Shown piece by piece: positions 48,675-59,400 of a DNA stretch of 64,000 bases (position 1 is the first letter of the stretch; every line of letters starts with the position of its first letter). The DNA comes from Epiperipatus broadwayi (Eukaryota > Onychophora > Udeonychophora > Euonychophora > Peripatidae). The notes below the pieces were generated by a model. That model searched no databases, was not told the origin of the DNA, and worked only from the letters and a program-made list of their open reading frames with translations. Location: positions 4,945,230 through 5,009,229 of the forward strand of contig JAQFVV010006215.1 in the NCBI GenBank assembly GCA_028023455.1. The letters are read 5' to 3'. The position numbers and the translations under genes are program-made.

Positions 48675-49990
48675 TCGAAATTGTGGAGTTCATTAAAATT
48701 TAATTTATCAGATGAAAGTAGGAAATTAGGATTAAAGATAAATGTTAAAAAGACTAAAGTAATGTTCAATGGATTTTCTCAAAATATGAAAATAAAGATT
48801 GATTATGATGAGTTAGAAGAAGTTAACCACTATAAATATCTTTCAAAAGGAAAATTTATTCACAAACCATAAGAATCTATTACAAAAAAAAAAGGACATT
48901 TACATATCAATCTCAATGGAGACCAGTTAACAAAATCGGAGGTTAGGCTTGTATACATAGAAAAAACAATTAATTTCATATCAATTACATCAAGACATTA
49001 GTTATCACCAGAAATTGAAGACATATAACTTCCCATTCCAGAAATCATAGTCGTGGCCCATTTACATTAATCTGATCATGTATATCACATATATGACAGT
49101 GTTACACATATAAGTTTGTTTAATTTATGAACATGTAGACAATGATTAAAAACCATATTTGTCCATTTAGTCTATAGAGCTTTATCTTACCAAGTGAAGA
49201 GCACTTCCAATGTTTCTGTGTGTATTAATTTAACATTTAAATTTCGAGAGATTAGTCATTATGAACCATATATGAAAGCCATACACTTTATTTATAGATC
49301 ATGAGGTTAGCCAATCCAATATAGGGATAACACTCATAAAAATTACTTAAAAGCAGGTTTTCATAGAATACCTAAGCCTGAAAATTATACGAAATATATC
49401 ATAGATTTTTTACAGTAAACAAATCGGTTACCATTCTTGGCCAGATTTTTAATACAGATGGAAATATAATGGATGAAATTAATCATAGAATTAAACTTGG
49501 AGTGCTTTTGGTGGAAATAACTTGATACTAAAAGAAAATATGCCTATGTGTTTGAAAAAGGTTTTTAATAAATGTGTTTTACCAGTTCTTACTTATGGAT
49601 CTGAGATTGGGACACTTAATATAAGAGCAATACAGAGACTTCAGACCACTCGAAGTATGGAGAGATGTATGTTAAGAGTAACAAGAAATCAAAAATGCAA
49701 TATATGGGTAAGAGAACAAACAGGTGTTACTGACCTCATTGGAAAAATAAAAGACTGAAGTGGAGTTGGGCTGGACATATTACTAGAAAAGATGATTGAT
49801 GGACAATTGAAATCTTAAACTAGATTCCAAGAGATTGTAAAAGACCCAGAAAGAGACCATATGTGAGATGGATGAATGAAATAAGAAAGTGTGCAGGGGT
49901 GATGTGGAGAAGAGAAGCTAAAGATTGGAGATGGTTTGAACTTGGAGAGACCTTCATCCTACAGTCGACTGATAGTGGTTGATGATGATA
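48675..49990 (+). pseudogene. RTE-type LINE, 3' part, split by an insertion
   Basis: The first piece (48681-48843) gives LSDESRKLGLKINVKKTKVM and IDYDELEEVNHYKYL, the end of the palm. The reading resumes at 49439 with GQIFNTDGNIMDEINHRIKL, then LKKVFNKCVLPVLTYGSE (49549-49605), the helix QRLQTTRSMERCMLRVTRNQ (49630-49690) and the tail RPRKRPYVRWMNEIRKCAGV (49835-49900) to FILQSTDSG. It ends in a TGATGATGA repeat (49980-49989), typical of RTE 3' ends. The catalytic ADD motif would lie upstream and is absent. Several frame changes are present. Confidence 0.85.
48844..49438. mobile_element. ~595 bp insertion interrupting the RTE element
   Basis: It separates the codons for KYL and GQI, which are adjacent in the sister copies at 60.5 and 63.67 kb, so its borders are placed to within a few bases. 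CTT on both sides may be a 3 bp duplication. It has no terminal repeats, hammerhead or protein block I recognise; origin unknown. Confidence 0.65.
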
Positions 49991-49994
49991 TAAT

Positions 49995-51925
49995 AAATTG
50001 TTTAAGAAGATGATAAGCAAAGGCATATATCACCATTGGCATTACTCAATATTTGGTGTTTTATTGTGTGATTTTAAACAAATTACTGATTTGGCTTTTA
50101 TTGATACTTATTACATACTTTTTTTATTGATACTCATTACAAACTTTTACTATTTAATATTGATGATGATGATCAGTTAAATAAATTTTACAATATTTAA
50201 ACTTATAAATAAAACTAAATTAATGCCAACAATTTTCCATTATATTTACAAATGAATAGTCCTTACAATTATCAAAAAAAAAAAAGTCATTAAATTTTTT
50301 TATTACTTTACTCCCCCCCCCCCCACGCCCGCCCGCCCGCCTGAAATTAAGACTAAGAACAATACCTCTTTTTTTTTAATAATAATAATAATAAATTAGG
50401 ACAGTTTTCTTTCATATTAAATTTTCAGTAATGATGAATATTCCCTATAGGCACCCCACAGCTATTTTACATACATCATAATATTTCTGCCTCATTCAGT
50501 TTCACTTAAAAATCGAAAATTGTTCGTTCAAATCATATCCTTTCCCAATAATGTAAATTTAAATTTAATAATTAATCGAGATATGTTATGCTATCAATTT
50601 AAAAATATTGATCAGTTATTAATTATGATTTATTTTGTTTTGAATTAAAGTTTTAAATAAATTGTGTCTCTAGGCCCGCCTTTAGGAGAACACAATGGTT
50701 CTGTTATTTTATTTTTTGGACACTTATAATGATATTAATATTAAAATACACTGCATGTGTAAGTATATATATACACACAATAAGATTGAAAAGTAATACT
50801 TTATTCAGTTAATAGGATTATCGTTGTAACGTGGATAATTATATAAAGGTTTATTTAAAATGAGCTCAATCAAATAATAATAAAAAATTGGTAATTTGCA
50901 TATACTAGAAACTATCACCTATTCAATTAACATATATCACTGTATATAATTTGAAATTATTGACGTGCAGAACGGACTCCAATCTACTGACGCTGTATTT
51001 AGAAAGTTCAAAGATAGTGACATAAGTTCTTTCAACTAAATTATTTGTATACACGGGCGTATTATTTTGTCAAATGTATTTATGACAATGAAACATGGAT
51101 TACCTGTAACATAAAAATGTTCAATAAAACCATAAGACTGACAGATATATTCTTCAGCTTGCCAGATCTGTTAAATTGAATCTGATAGTGGAAAACTATA
51201 AATGAAATGGGCATATGAAGTAAATGAATGAGAATAGTATTTTTTAAAAATACTTTAATGTAAACTTGAGTACAATTTTGTGTAAGGTAGTTCCCATTTA
51301 AGTTATAAAGTTTACTTCAAAAACATTCTTAAAAGATGCACTATTGATTGTTTTATTTTAAATGATAGCACGAGAAATAGAATATGAGGAGTTACTACTA
51401 GGAAAGGTTTTGAAGTTTTTAAAAAAAGATTTAGGACAAGTTGGAAGACAACATCAAAAGATATTAAATAAACCAAAACCTATCATGTGATGTGAATGTG
51501 TTTATGGATTTATTTGTATAATCATCATAAAACTCACTTTCAATCTACTCTCCAATTTCCTTCTAAGCATTGTAGTCCAGAGTTTTTTCTATAATCTAAT
51601 TCTGCTTGTTTCTTTGTAATATCGTCATAGATGAAAATGTTTCCATTATTTTTTTCATTTCTCATGAATTAATCGAAAATTGCTAATGTTCATATTTAGT
51701 TATTCTTTTAATTAATTTCCTGCCTATTACTATTTTATTTCACCACTTTATTATTGTATCAGCGAAATGGTTTCTTCCCCCTAGTTATTTTAATATTTTA
51801 AGATGCCTAACAGATAGTGCTTTTTTGCAACATTCTTTTTATATTCAAATTGATCTTGTAATAATAAATTTAAAATGATTTATGTAAAATCTATTTATGT
51901 ATTTTTCTTATTAAAATGTAAACAT
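49995..51925. other. AT-rich DNA, no gene seen
   Basis: Nothing supportable apart from a C-rich patch at 50311-50341 and a short (AAT)n near 50379-50394. Confidence 0.5.
50311..50341. repeat. poly-C and (GCCC)n patch
   Basis: A run of 12 C followed by ACGCCCGCCCGCCCGCC in otherwise AT-rich DNA. The complementary strand is G-run rich and could form a quadruplex. Confidence 0.9.
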
Positions 51926-52013
51926 TACAAGCATAAAGCTAAACTAGTCAATATAAAATCAAAACTACCCCAAATCTAAAATTAAACCAGACCAGCATAA
52001 AAATAATATTAAA

Positions 52014-52057
52014 ACACAACCTAAGGTTTCACTGCTACAAGCAGACTTCTCAAGTGT
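52014..52057 (-). ncRNA. degenerate hammerhead-like motif in PLE 3' region
   Basis: Minus strand: ACAC, CUUGAGA-type box, hairpin CUGC-UUGUA-GCAG, GAAA, stem III CC-UUA-GG, UU, then GUGU pairing with ACAC. Only the first core box departs from CUGANGA. Identical to the other arm's motif at 54066. Confidence 0.55.
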
Positions 52058-52092
52058 AAAGAACTACAAAAAACCACACATTATATATACTA

Positions 52093-53022
52093 TTAAAAAC
52101 TACCCACAAATCCATTCACTTCCCATCCACCCTTAATATTAAAAGAACTCTTAAATAAGTTAATTGCTTCAGAATAATAAATTTTCAATAATAAAGACTC
52201 TTTAATTCTTCTTTTGATTTCATTTCTCTCAAAGAAGACAACCTTAGCTTCATCAAAATCAATAGTGTGGCCTGTATCTTTTTCATGGACATACAAAGCA
52301 GAACTAAGATATCTATTTTTAACTCTACTTATATGAACCTTTATTCTTTCATTTAAACTCAAACTACTCTGACCTACGTAAACCTTCTTACAAAATAAAC
52401 AAGGAATAAAATATACCACACCAGGAATAGTCTTTCTATCAAAAACTTCTTTTGTATTATTTAATAAATTATTCAATGTAACACCCCTTTTCCAAGCAAT
52501 TTTCTTATTTCCAAACAATTTACTATTTCTACACACAATTTTATAAGAAGACAATTTAAATGGCAAAAAAATAAAATCATATTTTTCTTTAACCTTTACA
52601 TCCTTACAAATATTACTATTAAATAAAATACTTTTAACAAATTTATCAGAGTATCCAACACTCAAATAATCTTTATAAAATTGATATTTCTGAAACAAAG
52701 CTACCCCACTAGAATTATTTAATTTAATATTCCTATGACAATAATTCCTTAAAGCAGCTACTTTATGAGATACAGACTGATAGCTATCAGGTTTAATTAT
52801 AGATCTTAATTCTTTACTTTTAACTAAATGACTGCACAATAAACAATTAGTTTCTATATTTCTAATCACCAAAAGATCTAAAAATTTTAACTTACCAAAA
52901 TCTGACCCCCTCCTTCTAACACAAATTTTATAGAAGGATCAAAACAATTAAACTCATTTACAAATTCCTTCAATTTATCATTCTCAACTACAAATAAACA
53001 ATCATCAACATATCTGACAAAT
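52093..53022 (-). pseudogene. Penelope-like RT end and GIY-YIG endonuclease, minus arm, one frameshift
   Basis: The open frame from 52872 to 52093 (259 codons) holds the linker and the whole endonuclease. GVVYFIPCLFCKKVYVGQSS, with the CxxC between the two strands that is typical of PLE endonucleases, is near 52355-52415. NERIKVHISRVKNR follows, then the downstream histidine block YVHEKDTGHTIDFDEAKV. The RT end (YVDDCLFVVE, about 52975-53005) is in another frame because a G run near 52905 is one base shorter than in the plus arm. The first Met of the open frame is therefore not a real start. The element lacks its 5' part and cannot be autonomous. Endonuclease and polymerase act together in target-primed integration; here only the endonuclease part could still be made. 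Confidence 0.9.
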
Positions 53023-53049
53023 AATTTTGTATGTTCAGTTTATATTAGT

Positions 53050-54030
53050 TTTATGGAAGAGGAAATTATTATTAAAAAGAATTGTTTATATGTAAAATTA
53101 TTTGTCAGATATGTTGATGATTGTTTATTTGTAGTTGAGAATGATAAATTGAAGGAATTTGTAAATGAGTTTAATTGTTTTGATCCTTTTATAAAATTTG
53201 TGTTAGAAGGAGGGGGGTTAGATTTTGGTAAGTTAAAATTTTTAGATCTTTTGATGATTAGAAATATAGAAACTAATTGTTTATTGTGCAGTCATTTAGT
53301 TAAAAGTAAAGAATTAAGATCTATAATTAAACCTGATAGCTATTAGTCTGTATCTCATAAAGTAGCTGCTTTAAGGAATTATTGTCATAGGAATATTAAA
53401 TTAAATAATTCTAGTGGGGTAGCTTTGTTTCAGAAATATCAATTTTATAAAGATTATTTGAGTGTTGGATTCTCTGATAAATTTGTTAAAAGTATTTTAT
53501 TTAATAGTAATATTTGTAAGGATGTAAAGGTTAAAGAAAAATATGATTTTATTTCTTTGCCATTTAAATTGTCTTCTTATAAAATTGTGTGTAGAAATAG
53601 TAAATTGTTTGGAAATAAGAAAATTGCTTGGAAAAGGGGTGTTACATTGAATAATTTATTAAATAATACAAAAGAAGTTTTTGATAGAAAGACTATTCCT
53701 GGTGTAGTATATTTTATTCCTTGTTTATTTTGTAAGAAGGTATACGTAGGTCAGAGTAGTTTGAGTTTAAATGAAAGAATAAAGGTTCATATAAGTAGAG
53801 TTAAAAATAGATATCTTAGTTCTGCTGTGTATGTCCATGAAAAAGATACAGGCCACACTATTGATTTTGATGAAGCTAAGGTTGTCTTCTTTGAGAGAAA
53901 TGAAATCAAAAGAAGAATTAAAGAGTCTTTATTATTGAAAATTTATTATTCTGAAGCAATTAACTTATTTAAGAGTTCTTTTAATATTAAGGGTGGATGG
54001 GAAGTGAATGGATTTGTGGGTAGTTTTTAA
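53050..54030 (+). pseudogene. Penelope-like RT end and GIY-YIG endonuclease, plus arm, one nonsense codon
   Basis: The frame runs from 53053 through LFVRYVDDCLFVVE (RT catalytic motif C, about 53095-53135) and the linker LKFLDLL, and stops at TAG 53344-53346. The other arm has CAG (Gln) at that position. After the stop the same frame continues to 54030 with the full endonuclease: GVVYFIPCLFCKKVYVGQ (about 53700-53755), NERIKVH, and HEKDTGHTIDFDEAKV with its two histidines. The G run near 53210 is intact here. The two arms thus carry different single defects. It is 5'-truncated just upstream of motif C. Confidence 0.92.
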
Positions 54031-54065
54031 TAGTATATATAATGTGTGGTTTTTTGTAGTTCTTT

Positions 54066-54109
54066 ACACTTGAGAAGTCTGCTTGTAGCAGTGAAACCTT
54101 AGGTTGTGT
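54066..54109 (+). ncRNA. degenerate hammerhead-like motif in PLE 3' region
   Basis: Begins 35 bp after the endonuclease stop codon. ACAC pairs with GUGU at the far end; CUGC-UUGUA-GCAG forms stem II; GAAA-CC-UUA-GG-UU fits the core and stem III exactly. The first box is UUGAGAA or CUUGAGA rather than CUGANGA. Hammerheads are an established feature of PLE terminal regions, so this is probably a diverged version of one. Confidence 0.58.
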
Positions 54110-54165
54110 TTTAATATTATTTTTATGCTGGTCTGGTTTAATTTTAGATTTGGGGTAGTTTTGAT

Positions 54166-54308
54166 TTTTTTTTTTTTTTTTTTCCTTTTCCCCATTTTTT
54201 TTTTTTTTTTTTTTATTTTTATTTTCTTTTTTTTTTTTTTGGTTTTTTTTTATAAAATTTCTTTTCAAAAACCCTCCCCCCCCCCATTACAAAACCCCCC
54301 CCCCAAAC
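54166..54308. repeat. low-complexity T-rich then C-rich tract
   Basis: Long T runs interrupted by C patches, then C runs at 54274-54285 and 54295-54304. It follows the PLE end directly and could be its degenerate tail or an error-prone assembly stretch. Confidence 0.9.
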
Positions 54309-54309
54309 C

Positions 54310-54590
54310 TTATTTTTTTATATTTTCTTATTTATTAAATGTCTCATATACAATCCTAAATTAATAATTTACAAATTATATTTATCTTGTAGAATATATA
54401 TTAATATATATATATATATAATTATCATACTGATACAATTGCCTGTATGGAAGGAAATAAATTTTAGTAAAATATTTCTAATTAGTAAATTAAAAAAGTG
54501 AATTCGTAACTCCTTTACTTAGCTTGGTATATAATTTTCAAAAATTAAAATTTTGATTAACAAAATAAATATAAGCATATATATATATAT
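54310..54590. other. AT-rich DNA with (AT)n, no gene seen
   Basis: No supportable feature; (AT)n at 54402-54420 and 54577-54592. Confidence 0.5.
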
Positions 54591-55066
54591 AAATATTTGA
54601 AAACCAGGCACTTTTCATAAACCTGGGAGCTTAATTGTAACTATAGGAGATTTCAGATTTTCAAGCACCCTTCAACTATCTGCACTATCTCATACAACTG
54701 ATGCACATGACCACACATATGTAGAAAAAATAAATAATCATCAGATTTTCAATGATATGGATGGCTGAAAAGTTGGAGGTTGGAATGGATTGAAGCCTAT
54801 CCATTAAAGTATGAAGATTTGCTATCTTAATATGAACTGAGCACTGATTATATATGTGTGTGGGAAATGATAATCTGGACCAACTGATGAGTGCTGGTTT
54901 ATCACAAAATAGGTATATTGTTGATTATTTATCTTTTCTACGTGTGTGTAGTGATGTGTATCAATTATATGAGATAGTGCGGATAGTTGAAGGTTACTTG
55001 AAAATCTGAGTTCCAATCCCTATAGTTACAATTAAGCTCCCAAGAGTGCCTGGTTTTCAAATATTT
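54591..55066. repeat. family F inverted composite, first part
   Basis: Ends AAATATTTGAAAACCAGGCA and its complement (55047-55066) pair over about 150 bp each side. The left arm (54591-54742) is a truncated minus-strand F unit; the rest is a plus-strand F unit that starts at ATTTTCAATGATATGGATGG. A hammerhead-like motif lies in the plus unit. Confidence 0.87.
54869..54929 (+). ncRNA. hammerhead-like motif with GAAA lost, family F
   Basis: CUGAUGA and stem II GUG...CAC are present, as is GAUAAUC/GAUUAU in stem I, but the second core box is AAAA in place of GAAA. The F copies at 26 and 29 kb have the intact box. Confidence 0.75.
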
Positions 55067-55336
55067 ACACATCAAGCTTGTATCCTGTCCATCCCTCTTA
55101 TATATATTTAAATGGATAAGGTCCTATACATGAGGGGTCAGAGTGACTTCAGGTCAACATGGGCATGGCAATAATATTAGCATCAGCATGGGATTTGATG
55201 TTTCATCATCAGATTTTCAATAATATGGATGGCTGAAAAGTTGGAGGTTGGAGTGGATTGAAACCTATCCATTAAAGTATGAAGATTTGCTATCTTAATA
55301 TAAAGTGAGCACTGATTATATATGTGTGTGGGAGAT

Positions 55337-55394
55337 GATAATCTGGACCAACTGATGAGTGCTGGTTTATCACAAAATAGGTATATTGATTATT
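55337..55394 (+). ncRNA. hammerhead-like motif with GAAA lost, family F
   Basis: Same sequence state as the copy at 54869: CUGAUGA intact, GAAA replaced by AAAA, stem I GAUAAUC/GAUUAU kept. The shared change suggests the two copies come from one inactive master or from local duplication. Confidence 0.75.
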
Positions 55395-55435
55395 TATCTT
55401 TTCTACATGTGTTGTCCTTATGTATATCAGTTGTA

Positions 55436-55486
55436 TGAGATAGTGCGGATAGTTGAAGGGTGCTTGAAAATCTGAGTTCAAATCCC
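55436..55486 (+). promoter_or_regulatory. possible pol III A/B boxes at the end of an F unit
   Basis: TGAGATAGTGCGG resembles an A box and GAGTTCAAATCCC, about 26 bp after it, is a good B box. They lie at the downstream end of the unit, so in a tandem array transcription would run into the next unit's ribozyme. Other F copies keep weaker versions (TCAAATTCC at 26.18 kb, GCTCATATTCCC at 28.89 kb). A hammerhead repeat with an internal pol III promoter is known from schistosome satellites; here it is only an inference. Confidence 0.35.
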
Positions 55487-55499
55487 CTATAGTAAGCAT

Positions 55500-56035
55500 A
55501 TATATTGTAACGATATATAAATATGCCGTTGCATTAATTTAAAATAAAATCTTAAAGTTCGCAAATAAAATCTATTAAAAAAAAAACTAAATGCTAAAAT
55601 TAAAATGTTTGTTAAATATATATATTCGCACAGACGCTAAACTTTAAAAATATTTTTTTTATATAAATAAAAAAAAAAGTATTTGAACGTACTTTTTTAT
55701 AAAAAAGTACAAGATTTAAAGATTAGATATTTTTGTAGATGGAAATGATTGTTTATTAATTATCCAAAAGCTGTGTAATTAAAAAGTCAGATGAAAAACT
55801 GATAAGAGAATAAAAAGATTTTAGCTTGACCAATGGAAGCAAATAAAGGCCCGGACCATAATGAAAAAATGGAACAGTGACATTTTTTGTTCGTGGAATC
55901 CATAGGAGGATTATAAAAAGAGAAATATTCAGTTTCCTGACAGTTTCCAACTTGATTTGGTGAGACGAACGACAAGACGCACTTGTCGTTCTCTCTCACT
56001 TATTTTAAAAATGAAAAGACTGTGATATCAGAATG
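55500..56035. other. AT-rich DNA turning less AT-rich, possible promoter region
   Basis: No gene called. From about 55830 the sequence has a CCAAT box (GACCAATGG), several CG dinucleotides (GACGAACGACAAGACGC at 55964-55980) and less AT, unlike the flanks. It could be the upstream region of the candidate exon that follows. Confidence 0.3.
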
Positions 56036-56040
56036 GAACC

Positions 56041-56108
56041 AGCTAATGCTACCTCCAGAGCGTCTTCCAATGGAGACTCTTAACACCAGGAACCGGGAGC
56101 TCTTCTAC
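56041..56108 (+). CDS. candidate first coding exon of a host gene
   Basis: From ATG at 56048 the frame reads MLPPERLPMETLNTRNREL then FY, and meets GTAAGC at 56109, a good splice donor. G+C is near 50% here against about a quarter around it. A second ATG at 56034 in another frame stops early. The product is not recognised and the downstream exon is not visible in this window. It might also be a scrap of a non-repetitive transposon. Confidence 0.22.
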
Positions 56109-56114
56109 TGTAAG

Positions 56115-57510
56115 CTATATGAACTAAACAATTTTTAAAATCATAAAAAAAAACAATTAAGAACTTTCGTCAGGGTTTGACAAATTTAATAAACAAGCCA
56201 ACTTAAATGTTAAAATGGATTCTTATCTGATTTTTGTAAGTTTCAAATCAATTAATTTTATATGTTTTACATTTGATAAAAATCATTTCCATTTATTATT
56301 TTATTTGTATTAATATTTATTGTTAAATTTTAAATGAGGAAATTTAAGTCGGGTATAGATGTTGCATAGATTCGTTAGCGGTTAATTATGTTGCTGTTTC
56401 ATAGTCGATTGGAATATATAAGTCATCAATGTCACTGCGGCATCTTACGATGAATGCTATTGGTTTTTTTTTTGTATTCCCTCTGCAATTGATGTTATCG
56501 ATGACTTTATATTTTGATTGGTTATGTTTATTCTGGAACATTTTAACCGTGGAATCTATGCAGCCGATCTATACTCGACATTATAAAACAAATTGTATAA
56601 AATTCATCTGTGCGAACGTATCTAAAGGTTAAATTTAAGTCGGGTGTGAATGGCTATATGGATTTGTAAAGTTATATATATAGTTTAAGGGAGGGTAATC
56701 TTAGGTTATTCGTTTCGTAGTTGAATTAGCTCAATGGATTGGATATATTTGTGTAATTAGTAGATGTAATATGAGATCCGCTATGGGCAGGATTGCATAT
56801 ATATGCCACACACCTTCTGTTTGCCTATGGATGGGTTTGTAAGTCGGCAAAGGACCACAGTCCATTCCTATGGAGTTTTTTGTTTATTGTTCTACTCGCC
56901 GACAGATGTAGCATTCCTGTTGGTGGAGAGAAAATGTCTTCTCTAACTCTACTTATTGTTCAGATGTACATTCCTGACAGTATAGTATTTTGTGTTGTCG
57001 TATTTTCATGCTACATTGAATACATAAATGTATCAGATGGATTGGCGCCGGTTTGACTGCGAACTTTTGGCCTAAGGTTAAATAAGGGAAAGAATATTTT
57101 CTTGTCAAATGCAGATCTATGTAGTCTATTCATACTCGACTCACTAAATAAATATTAAATTCATTATTGCAATCTATTTAAATGTAAAATTAAAGAGTAA
57201 TATAAAAATCTAAAATGTTAAACTTATTCCTCAAATTAGAATGATTTTATATGTGCTTAAATAAATGTTTGTATGTTAATTTCTGGCAGTGGCTTTTATT
57301 TTTTTATATTTAAGATATAAAGTTATATTTTATAATCTCTGCTGTTCCACTGAGCTAGTGACTTGGGCTAATGATCTGAATATTTAAATAAAGTGGAATC
57401 TTAACAGCGCGTATCTGCCTACTTTATAAATTTTTCTAGGCTCAAATGCCTAGATGGCACCCTGGTAGTGCAGATATCGTAGATTCGATTTCCACTTTCT
57501 TTTCGATCGT
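56115..57510. other. low-repeat region with two related ~290 bp segments, no gene assigned
   Basis: AAATTTAAGTCGGGT(A/G)T occurs at about 56340 and 56632, followed by related sequence (for example TTTCATAGTCGATTGGAATA versus TTTCGTAGTTGAATTAG), so two diverged tandem units are likely. An 87-codon frame at 56793-57056 is unrecognised. TAGCTCAATGG near 56728 looks like a tRNA A box, but no cloverleaf forms. Confidence 0.4.
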
Positions 57511-57516
57511 TACAAT

Positions 57517-59253
57517 ATATTATAACGTTTTCCATTTTGCTAGGCCTCTACACGCTAATATAAACTGCGCGTGAGTTGATCAAGCTATGTCAAAAAAGAA
57601 GAGTTATATTTCTATTCTAAAAACATAGCTATATTTCCTGATCAACTCAGCCTATTAATTGTTGAGAATTGTGCTATTGATGAAATCAGCTTTTAATTTA
57701 TTTAATCTGGGCGCCAGAATTCCTAAAAATTCGCTGAAATCATCATATAACATCTCACAAATAAAAAAAAAATACTTTTAAACTAATCGGTATTACATCA
57801 TACCGTAACGAGAATTATTTTTTTAAGATTATTATTCCTGGGCTTATTCAAACATATTGGCAAAGGTAAATTACATTTTTAAATCTTATTAAACTACTAA
57901 TAGATTTAATAATAAAAAATAATAACTATTATTAATAACGCACAAATGAAAATTGGTATTAGAAATTATTTTTTTTTATTATAACAGATTAAAAATCTGT
58001 TTAAGTTAAAATGAGAATTCCTAATCAAGTAAATTAGAGAGAACACATATTAATTCAAATAGGATGCAATCAATAAAATAAAATAATTAATTAAAAAGTT
58101 CTGTATAAACAAAAGTCTCTTGTACAGAAAAAACGAAAGTCTCTATCGGGATTATTTTAAGACTTGTTTGCAAACGCTTAATTTTGTCACAATCAGGAGT
58201 AATGAAGCATTACTTACTGGTAAGTTTTGGGAATTCAGTAGTAGATAACTATCCATAGTTTTTTGGGTAGAATGAACTCGGCCTTTTGGTTATTATTTGA
58301 TCTTGTGGTCCATTCTCCTAGTCGGTCACGAAAGCTTTTCTGGTATACATCTTCAGGCACAATGTCTTCAGAAGCTCCGGTTCACTCCGACATGCCGAAT
58401 TACTTCAGCGTAGAGCGATCTTGGATATTTTATTGTTATCCAAGACCAACTAGAGAAACCAACGAACAAGATCAAATAATAACCAAAAGGCCGAGTTCAT
58501 TCTACCCAAAAAACTATGCATAGTTATCTACTACTGAATTCCCAAAACTTACCGGTAAGTAATGCTTCATTACTCCTGATTGTGACAAAATTAAGCGTTT
58601 GCAAACAAGTCTTAAAATAATCCCGATAGAGACTTTCGTTTTTTCTGTACAAGAGACTTTTGTTTATACAGAACTTTTTTATTAATTATTTTATTTTATT
58701 GATTGCGTCCTATTTGAATTAATATGTGTTCTCTCTAATTTACTTGATTAGGAATTCTCATTTTAACTTAAACAGATTTTTAATGTTATAATAAAAAAAA
58801 AATATTTCTAATACCAATTTTCATTTGTGCGTTATTAATAATTGTTATTATTTTTTATTATTAAATCTATTAGTAGTTTAATAAGATTTAAAAATGTAAT
58901 TTACCTTTGCCAATATGTTTGAATAAGCCCAGGAATAATAATCTTAAAAAAATCATTCTCGTTACGGTATGATGTAATACCGATTAGTTTAAAAGTTTTT
59001 TTTTTTATTTGTGAGATGTTATATGACGATTTCAGCGAATTCTTAGGAATTCTGGCACCCAGATTAAATAAATTAAAAGCTGATTTCATCAATAGCACAA
59101 TTCTCAACAATTAATAGGCCGAGTTGATCAGGAAATATAGCTAAGTTTTAGAATAGAAATATAACCCTTCTTTTTTGACATAGCTTGATCAACTCACGTG
59201 CAGTTTATATTAGCGTGTAGAGGCCTAGCAAAACGGAAAACGTTATAATATAT
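57517..59253. repeat. 1.74 kb palindrome with ~790 bp arms and a 160 bp spacer
   Basis: Arms 57517-58305 and 58466-59253 are reverse complements with only occasional mismatches: TAGGCCTCTACACGC at 57541 pairs with the sequence ending at 59227, and GGTTATTATTTGATCTTG at 58288-58305 pairs with 58466-58483. Pairing continues imperfectly for about 20 bp into the spacer. No ribozyme core, transposase or target duplication was found. The spacer is less AT-rich and carries CG dinucleotides. The arms share nothing with families A-F. Confidence 0.95.
58306..58465. other. unique spacer of the large palindrome, with a 9 bp hairpin
   Basis: An open frame of 86 codons (58263-58523, plus) crosses the spacer; within it MSSEAPVHSDMPNYFSVERS follows ACATCTTCAGGCACA, where the CAG could be a splice acceptor. 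A perfect hairpin, TCTTGGATA-loop-TATCCAAGA, lies at 58419-58445. The protein is not recognised. It could be a captured host exon or the element's own transposition-related core. Confidence 0.35.
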
Positions 59254-59400
59254 ATATGAGATTGTGTAATAAAGTCGAATTAATAAAGTAAAAAATAAGT
59301 TGATATTTACAAGATATCATTTAAAAAATTATAATACCAATAAATTCTCTAATAAGACAAGACACTGTATTAAGAAAAGAAGAAATATAAAAATATATAA
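59254..59400. other. AT-rich DNA, no gene seen
   Basis: Short stretch between the palindrome and the RTE fragment, with nothing recognised. Confidence 0.5.

Larger units (their letters stand above)
51930..54165. mobile_element. head-to-head pair of 5'-truncated Penelope-like elements, well preserved
   Basis: Two nearly identical arms of about 1.1 kb: minus-strand copy 51930-53022 and plus-strand copy 53050-54165, centre near 53062. Each covers the end of the reverse transcriptase, the linker, a complete GIY-YIG endonuclease and the 3' region with a hammerhead-like motif. The plus copy reaches about 45 bp further 5'. The arms differ at only a few residues, so the insertion is recent. The right end runs into poly-T, and no target duplication can be seen. 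Confidence 0.93.
55071..55497 (+). repeat. family F full-length forward unit
   Basis: Runs from about ATCAAGCTTGTATCCTGTCC through AGGTCAACATGGGCATG, the hammerhead-like motif and the outer end with GAGTTCAAATCCC. It follows the inverted composite directly, making a tandem pair in the plus direction. The spacing between the two hammerheads (468 bp) exceeds a single F unit because the first copy carries an extra tail. Confidence 0.87.

Noticed and set aside
53987-54364. Lys-rich and Phe-rich open frames on both strands
   Set aside because: Produced by the T-rich low-complexity tract after the PLE.
56715-56800. tRNA gene suggested by TAGCTCAATGG
   Set aside because: Only an A-box-like sequence; no acceptor, anticodon or T stem can be formed.
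58263-58523. An 86-codon protein gene spanning the palindrome centre
   Set aside because: Most of the frame lies in the inverted arms, which gives mirrored coding by construction; only the spacer part is kept as a possibility.
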